Part shown: positions 57,773 to 64,000 of the stretch, piece after piece
Layout: each line of letters opens with the position of its first letter
Position numbering within the stretch: position 1 is the first letter of the stretch
Assembly (NCBI GenBank): GCA_030765055.1
Contig: CM060953.1
Span: 177,607,709-177,671,708 of the forward strand
From: Mantis religiosa
Lineage: Eukaryota > Arthropoda > Insecta > Mantodea > Mantidae
Reading direction: 5' to 3'
Length of the DNA stretch: 64,000 nucleotides
Made by a program: the position numbers and the translations under genes
Notes under the pieces: generated by a model
What the model was told of the DNA's origin: nothing
The model's database searches: none
Seen by the model: the letters and a program-made list of their open reading frames with translations, nothing else

Positions 57773-58443
57773 CAAGGTACGTCCAGAAAGTAAGATCTGT
57801 TTGGTAATAAAATTAAATTGTGTACAGATACAAAAAAATTATTTATTGCATAAAATTCTATAACTCTTAATCTACTTTTCCACATAATTGCCGAAATGTT
57901 GTAGGCATTTGTCATAGCGAGGCACAAGTTTTTGTATATCTTCTTCATATAAGTTTGTCGCCTGTGTCTTCAACCAGTTGGAAACATTTTCTTTCAGCTC
58001 TTCGTCATTGTTGAAGTGTTGACCGCCAAGGAAACATTTGAGATGCAAAAACAGATGACAGTCGCTAGGAGCGAGGTCAGAGCTGTAAGGGGTGTGGTCA
58101 AACACGTCCCTGTAGGATGTTTTTCGTCGCATTTGCAGTGTGTGGTCGTGCGTTGTTGTGAATAAACACAACACATTTTGACAGCCGATAAATTTCAATT
58201 TGGTTTCACTTTCCTAGCATTCAGAAAACGAATCACAGATCTGATTTCACAAGCGGCGGGATTTTCAATCAACACCGACATTGTAAAGAAGCACAACAAA
58301 GCGTACGTGGCTGACAGCGATCTCACAATTTCGCACGTTTCTTCTCCTTGATTCAGAGTGTCTACCGCGTATGTGCGGAACTGCGATCGCAGCGCTGCAG
58401 CGGAGATAAATTAAAACAGTACTTACTTTCTGGACGCCCCTTG
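57773..58443 (-). mobile_element. mariner element, internally deleted
   Basis: Terminal repeats CAAGG(T/G)(A/G)CGTCCAGAAAGTAAG at both ends, flanked by TA (57771-57772, 58444-58445). At 671 bp it is about half the length of an intact mariner. Confidence 0.9.
57872..58281 (-). pseudogene. mariner transposase, internal deletion and frameshift
   Basis: From the ATG at 58281 the frame reads MSVLIENPAACEIRSVIRFL then NARKVKP, the amino-terminal helix-turn-helix start of mariner transposase. It jumps directly to IHNNARPHTA, the region of the second catalytic Asp, which here is Asn. A one-base shift then leads to YSSDLAPSDCHLF (third catalytic Asp present) and the C-terminal WLKTQATNLYEEDIQKLVPR and CLQHFGNYVEK. 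About 200 residues including the first catalytic Asp are missing. Not functional, though the terminal repeats could be mobilised by a related transposase. Confidence 0.88.
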
Positions 58444-58525
58444 TATAATTTGGTTATGTAAAGAGGATGCAATTTCAAAGACATCTCATAGCAATGAGCT
58501 CTTTAAAGATTTAAATGTCGTTTAA

Positions 58526-59924
58526 GGGGAGCCGGAACGGCATGTCTCACCTATGTTAAAATTAGAGCCTTCTGGTGTGCTTCGCTCAAGAGCCACTGAA
58601 ACTTTTACTTGTTATTAAAACACCTCCACAATTTATTAAATATAACAGATCTTATTTTAGAGTTTTAATACAGAATATGTGACTTTTAAATAAATGCTTG
58701 AATTTACTTCTAAAATATTCAAGATTTTTTTTTTTAATTTCAAATTTTCACATATATTTTTACAAGTAACTTTAGAAAACATTTTAAATGTTGCTTTAAT
58801 TCCAGAATAAATTGTAGACTTGTAACTGTAGTAGTTTTATAGATGAGCGCACCCAAAGTTTAAAAAAAATAAAACAGAGAAAATAAGCATTAAATTTTTG
58901 CTATGTGGGAATTACATTTCAGAATTTGTTCAGATCCATATTCTGCAACTTTTTCATTATCAGCATCCTTCCGCTTTCGTTTCTCGCCCCTTCTCTTCTT
59001 CCTAGATTCTATGGTCACTTGCTCTATGGTATTATTAATTTTTTTGTTAAATTTACTGGAGGGCTGATAAACTGAGAACAGCAGCCAATGTGTTACCTGC
59101 CTCAATTCCCTTGCGAGTACTTCTCAAGACATAAACGAACCCTACATTTACTTCTGCATCACTTTCAATAGTTCTGGATGTTTCAAATGTATATTGTTTA
59201 TTACTTTTAGCAACTGAGTGATAATTTAGCTGATAATCCATTTCTTTTCTTGCGATCCTCTGATATGAAAATATTTGTCATTTTCGCAACGTTTCTATAT
59301 CTACTAACTGAAAGCCTGTTGATCAAATATCATTATTTACTTTAGTTAAATTGTCAACACTGCAATTACACAATGAAGACACCAATTCTTTCCTTGAACT
59401 AATTTTCACTTCAAATTCATCGCCAATATTTGAGGTTAGATTTGACGAAGTCAATATATTGTCATGTGTTACTACACTTTATCCATTTTAGGGGTTGTAA
59501 TCCTTTTACTGTGTAATCAGGATTACTTCAACTGTTTATACTGGTTCTCATGACGATTTCTATACCAAAATTTTGCTCCTTCACATCTAGAAAACAGCAC
59601 TAGTAATTCAAAACGTACTAAACAAAGCATGGAAGAATTAATATTAGGTTCACAAATTAATATTAAAAGAAAAAACAAGGACTCCCTTTCCTAATAAGGG
59701 TGGGCTCTGGAATATCGCTTCAATAAGGAGACAATACAGTTACAAATAGCTAACAGGGGCGTGGCACATTGTGCAACCTTTTCAAAATGAGTATATTTAG
59801 GACTTTTAAAACTATGGGACAGGAAAATAAATATCGTTATTAATTTCTACAAATATCAGGGAGCATTATTTTGCCAATAACTCATCATGTGAAACTTCAC
59901 CTCGGAATTCCATTCTGGCTCCCC
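58526..59924 (-). mobile_element. TTAA-flanked DNA transposon, Kolobok-like, second element
   Basis: Inverted ends GGGGAGCC(G/A)GAA(C/T)GG(C/A)AT, flanked exactly by TTAA on both sides (58522-58525, 59925-59928). It carries part of the transposase on the minus strand. Its terminal repeats differ from those of 30817-32053, so it is a separate family with the same target preference. Confidence 0.72.
58890..59241 (-). pseudogene. Kolobok/Mutator-like transposase amino-side fragment
   Basis: Minus-strand frame 59241-59053 reads MDYQLNYHSVAKSNKQYTF, SDAEVNVGFVYVLRS and KGIEAGNTLAAVLSL. This is a pattern I recall from insect proteins with a Mutator-like transposase domain, just before the catalytic core. 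The overlapping frame 59105-58890 continues with PSSKFNKKINNTIEQVTIES after a frameshift, then a Lys/Arg-rich stretch unlike the family. The catalytic core is absent. Confidence 0.55.
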
Positions 59925-60223
59925 TTAAGTGTAAAATGTTTTCTTGTTTCCTTTATATAAAGACAACTTTTGCAAAAGTCTATTTCTCCTAAGGTGCAGT
60001 ACATAGAAAAATAAACGTTTTAAGAAGAGTTTCTACAATATACAGCTGACTGTAGAAACATCAGATGCTTTTGTACCCTGGGAATGCAAAAAGAAGAAAA
60101 AGAAGAGTACAAGAAGCAGATGCAAGTATAGGGTGAATATAGGGGATTTAAAACCTTATAATATTTATTACATTCAACAAATGATATGTAAAATGAAAAA
60201 GCAACTCGTTTTTACCAAGAACC

Positions 60224-61794
60224 TCATAAATGTTCAATGTGACTCCCCTTTATCACACGGCACACATCAAGTCTATAGCCGAGTTCTTCCCAAACGTTGA
60301 TAAGTGTGTATTCAGTAATTGTAGCAACAGCTGCTTCAATCCGGTTTCTTAATTCAGGGAGATCAGCTGGTAGCGGAGGCACGTACACACGATCCTTGAT
60401 GAAGCCCCAAAGTTAAAAATCACATGGCGTTAGGTCAGGAGAACGTGGAGGTCATGCATAGCAAGTCCTGTCATTGAGGCCCTTGTGACCTATCCAGCGC
60501 CGGGTACAGAGACAATGAACCAATCGCGTACTTCCTTGTGCCAGTGAGGTGTCGCACCATCTTTCTGGAAATGAAGTTCTCTGGCTAATTTTCTTCCAAC
60601 CGAGGCAAGAGCCATTGCTTTAGTGTGTTCAGGTAATAAGTGCCAGTTACAGTAGTTTCACGAAAAAGAAAGACCATAAATTTATCACCGGGATAAGGCA
60701 CAAAAAAAATTAATTTTAGGGGAATCTCGTTGCATTTGTACCATGTCATGGGGATTTTTTGAGCGTACATCATGAGTGTTAAAGTTTCCACTAAGGTTCC
60801 CGTAGGGGAGGGGATACTTCCCCTTCAGCTGCCGTGGTGCGGGCGCTGCGGACCCTTAGCACTCGTGGTACCTCTGACGTTACTAGAGGAACCTCGGGAC
60901 GAACATCTGAGCCCCTCCTTCGGGAGTTGTTCGGATTGGGATGGTCTCGAGGGGGCAGTGGTTCCCGATACCCGTGGGAATCGGGTACATCAAAGGACGT
61001 GGTTGAGGGAACCCATTAATTCTCCCAGGTACTAGCCTACAAAGCTAATAGAAGGTGTACTAGATCGCCAGGCGACCCCACCGAGGTCACATCGGTAGCC
61101 TTCACCTTTGGTATTGGCGCGCGTAAGTGGCGTATCCACTTCCATCCCGTCTTGTGTCCTAGGACCAGATGGGGGTGGCTTGTTTGTAACCCAGGTCTTT
61201 CCCTATGGGAAGCCCGACGGAGGACGCCGAGCGTCCTTTGGGACAGCTCGGATAACTCCCTGGTTGAAAGAGGCCCGGGTCTTGTTCCTACGGGTTCAAG
61301 ACTAATGGGAGTAGAGCCTCTGGACTCAAACAAACAAAAAAGCTGTCCACTAAGGTGAAAGGTCGATTCATCACTGATCCATGAAAACGTCATCGTCATG
61401 AAACAACATGTCGTTTGCAAATTTGGTACGTAATCCGTGGTCTGTCGGCTTTAGATCCTGTAATAACTGTAAACGGTAAGGACGTAGCCGTAAGCGTTTT
61501 CTTACAACTTCTCAAACAGTCGACAAAGGAACTTGTAGTTCACGACTAGTCTTCCGGAGTAATTTCTTTGGCTACGAGTTAACGACCCTCTGACTCGCTC
61601 AAAGGTCTCTTCACTTACTTTTGGTCGTCCCGTGCAAAAGGCAGTCAGTATCTTCAAATTGATGATATCTACCATCTACCATTACTAGGAGGATCACAAC
61701 AGAACTCAATGCGGAACACACGTTGCACAGTAACTACTAATGCGGTCTTTGCAAACTGCAAAACACAAAACGCTTTCTGTTTACTAGTCGCCAT
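60224..61794 (-). pseudogene. mariner-superfamily transposase, disrupted by a retroposon
   Basis: The ATG at 61794 starts MATSKQKAFCVLQFAKT, followed by the RWYHQFEDT region (DNA-binding part). A SDESTFHLSG motif near 61370 holds the first catalytic Asp. The family A insert (60798-61346) falls right after it. The protein resumes with GTYYLNTLKQWLLPRLEE, a decayed second-Asp region and PPRSPDLTPCDF, containing the third acidic residue. It ends RLDVCRVIKGSHIEHL at the stop 60226. Several one-base shifts occur besides the insertion. Amino-to-carboxyl order and total length match a full transposase of about 350 residues. Confidence 0.85.
60798..61346 (+). mobile_element. family A retroposon, complete copy with target duplication
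   Basis: A 549 bp insert flanked by the 10 bp duplication CCACTAAGGT (60788-60797, 61347-61356). It starts TCCCGTAGGGGAGGGG and ends GGACTCAAACAAACAAAAAAG, a CAAA/A-rich tail. This copy fixes the family boundaries. No Pol III box pair is obvious and I recognise no coding product. Confidence 0.88.
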
Positions 61795-61967
61795 CTTTGC
61801 TACTACAGCTCTCTAGCGGATTCTGGCAGAAACATTGCACCTACATACGCATTTCTGCCAACAAACAAAACTGTTTGAGTTGCTATTTAATTTGACATAC
61901 TTGTAACTGTAAGTTTAATCAATATTATAAGGAGTTGAAACCCTGATGTTCATTTATATACACCCTG

Positions 61968-62436
61968 TATAAGATTGTTGAACAATTTCAGTCTGAATGT
62001 GACATGTTAGCTTTCTGTTTATCCAGTTGTATTAATATTACAGAGCCCATAGTTTGAGAGATATATCTACAGTGAGAGTGCTCGTATTACGTGGCAGTTT
62101 GCACAGAGAAGAAAGGGATTCACGAGAGTAGAGAAGTTCAAAGACCAAGTGCCTTCACTGTCACTGTCTCCCCTCGGTCCTGCTGACACGTTCAGGAAAT
62201 TGGGACTGTAATTGCGGCGCCAATTATCCTAAGTAGAGGAAGATAGTGACTGATACCTATCTCTACGTTTTACAGAAACTTGCACTGCCAGCAGCATATC
62301 AAGCTCGCTCTATTATCATCCGTAATTATTCCTTTTGAGCGTCGAAGACGCTACTGAGAAATTAACAATTATAAGCTTAATTAGTGATATTCTCAGTAGA
62401 TGGCATATAATCTTTGGATCCAAAAATTAAAAGTTT
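61968..62436. other. unannotated sequence
   Basis: No recognised feature. Confidence 0.4.
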
Positions 62437-62985
62437 ATTTTGAGGAAACAAAGCATTGGAAACACGTATTAAGTTTCACAGACGATATTGTATTAAATAT
62501 TCACAGAGAGGAGAGACTGTAATTAAATAATAGATGTAAGACATATAAAATATTAATTTCAAAATAAAAAACTAAAGTAGTGACGTTCTATTGAAGATAC
62601 CCAGTAAGAACTTATACAGTAATACAAGATGTACTAAAACAGGTTTCACATTTGCAGTATTTAGGCTGTGATATAAATTGTGAAGTAGAACAAAATATAA
62701 ATAAATGGGTATTTCAACATATTTGTGGAAAAAACAAGCGAACACCGAGGAACAAAGTTAACAAAGATATGTAGCTAATATGTTATTCAACAATGGCACT
62801 ACCAGTGACAATGTATGGAAGTGAGGCCAAAAAAAATCAACCAAAGGAAATGTACTTCCTAGATCTGTACAACTTTGTACAATACTAAAACACATTCGAA
62901 GTAAGAATATTAGAGAGGAACTAAAAGTACAACCACTTCTTCAACAAACGGAAGAACATAGAATAGAGCATCTGCATCTTATGGT
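62437..62985 (+). pseudogene. decayed LINE reverse transcriptase relic
   Basis: Plus-strand fragments in shifting frames read VLSFTDDIVLNI (active-site Asp pair, FADD variant), QVSHLQYLGCDIN, MALPVTMYGSEA and KNIREELKVQPLLQQTEEHR. These are the same ordered blocks as in the minus-strand LINE at 12187-13565. Heavily frameshifted. Confidence 0.65.
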
Positions 62986-63863
62986 ACACTTAGCTGGGGA
63001 AATGCTAAAGATGTATCAAAAATATTTAGACTGCAGAAAAGGGCTATTCGTTATATAGTAAATATTCCTTTCACCACCAGCTGTAAACTATATTTTAAAC
63101 TACTAAAAATACTTCCATTACCCTGTGTGTATATACATGAAGCTCTAGTTAGGATAAGAATTGTACTTGCTCAAATAGAAACAAATTCGCAGATACATAC
63201 ACATAATACAAGAAGTAAATCAGATCTACGCATTATAAGCCACAATACAACTTTATTCACACATAGCTTCGAACATAAAGCAGTATTATTATATAACAAA
63301 CTACCCGATGGCATTAAAAGTATAACATCGGAAAAAAGGTTTAAACTGACTGTAAAATCATTTTTAAGAGAAGGTTGCTATTATTCAGTGGAAGAATACT
63401 TAAAACATGATCAACATATCAATGCTTCCTAAAATGATGTTTGTGAATAAATACCTGTGCAACTTCGGAGGTGATACTTGTAATATTCAGAAAAGCTGTA
63501 AAAAATATCCTACTAAAAGTAATGTCACAGACAACAGATGAGTTTCTAAGAAGTAAAATTAAATAATAAAGTAAATATTGATTTTTTTGGTAAAAATTAT
63601 GTCTCTTACAGCCTAGTTCTTAAAAATGTAATACATTAAACTATTATGTGACCTAAGTTGCCTCATTCTTAATTACTATTTTTATTATTATTCTGTTAAT
63701 TACTACTGCATTACTTTAATCACTATTGTACTATTTAACTACTATTGTATTATTTAATTACTATTGTATTATTCATAGTTGTATTACTCATAAGCAATGT
63801 ATTATTCTTATGGGTACAAATTTGAGAAGCCATGAAAGTTGTATATTCCTAAGGTGAATAAAA

Positions 63864-63866
<3 letters not shown>
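62986..63866 (+). mobile_element. 5'-truncated LINE ending in CTAT tail
   Basis: Starts abruptly at about 62986 inside the older LINE relic. ORF2 C-terminus to 63432, 3' UTR to 63866 ending GTGAATAAAA, then the tetranucleotide tail. Confidence 0.82.
62989..63432 (+). pseudogene. LINE ORF2 C-terminal fragment
   Basis: An uninterrupted frame from 62989 reads LSWGNAKDVSKIFRLQKRAI, CKLYFKLLKILPLPC, HTHNTRSKSDL, LYNKLPDGIKSI and FLREGCYYSVEEY, the C-terminal end of Jockey/CR1-type ORF2. It lacks all catalytic blocks because of 5' truncation. The open frame suggests a younger insertion than its surroundings. Confidence 0.82.
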
Positions 63867-63944
<78 letters not shown>

Positions 63945-64000
63945 CATCCATCCATCCATCCATCCATCCATCCATCCATCCATCCATCCATCCATCCATC
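63867..64000 (+). repeat. CTAT then CCAT microsatellite, LINE tail
   Basis: CTAT units to about 63941 change to CCAT units up to the window edge. They directly follow the LINE 3' end. Confidence 0.96.

Larger units (their letters stand above)
60129..61967 (-). mobile_element. near-complete mariner-superfamily transposon split by family A
   Basis: The ends share (T/C)AGGGTG and, further in, CCTTATAATATT as inverted repeats, flanked by TA (60127-60128, 61968-61969). Subtracting the 559 bp of inserted family A plus duplication leaves 1,280 bp, the normal size of a complete mariner-type element. Confidence 0.82.

Overview
This window looks like non-coding DNA from a large, repeat-rich insect genome. 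I see no intact host gene, no rRNA and no functional tRNA. Almost everything recognisable is transposable-element debris, microsatellites and tRNA-derived short interspersed elements (SINEs). The insect assignment rests on the element mix: Jockey/CR1-like LINEs with tetranucleotide tails, several Tc1/mariner lineages, a Penelope-like GIY-YIG fragment, gypsy-like solo LTRs and TTAA-flanked Kolobok-like elements. A cockroach or termite relative is my best guess, but that is inference from memory of similar proteins.

Layout. 0-15 kb: two pairs of head-to-head 5'-truncated LINE fragments, a mariner-superfamily element nested in a long SINE, a tRNA-like palindromic repeat family, and a five-unit tandem array grown from a SINE body. 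15-25 kb: an inverted pair of tRNA-Glu-like SINEs, several copies of a ~600 bp SINE (here family B), a pure 509 bp TTA microsatellite, and a gag-like fragment inserted in another retroposon (family A). 25-39 kb: mariner remnants, a ~1 kb near-perfect palindrome carrying Penelope GIY-YIG frames, two solo LTRs, a TTAA-flanked transposon, a TIR element of unknown type, and a third solo LTR carrying both a gag-only LINE derivative and a SINE, each with clear target-site duplications. 40-42 kb: a 1.3 kb ATT microsatellite abutting the tRNA-like palindromic repeat. 43-49 kb: the quietest stretch, AT-rich, with few repeats, a 219 bp tandem duplication and one CpG-dense patch that is the best candidate for host regulatory DNA. 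49-57 kb: SINEs, a LINE with a 300 bp tetranucleotide tail, a LINE inside a SINE, and a 13-unit tandem array of a ~108 bp SINE segment. 57-64 kb: a deletion-derivative mariner, a second TTAA element, a nearly complete mariner-superfamily transposase gene split by a family A retroposon, and two LINE fragments, the last running into a CTAT/CCAT tail at the window edge.

How parts relate. The main signal is insertion on top of insertion. Many boundaries can be fixed from the sequence itself, because the interrupted element recurs elsewhere in the window or because target-site duplications are visible. Family letters (A, B, C, D, E, G, H, K) are labels used only in this annotation.
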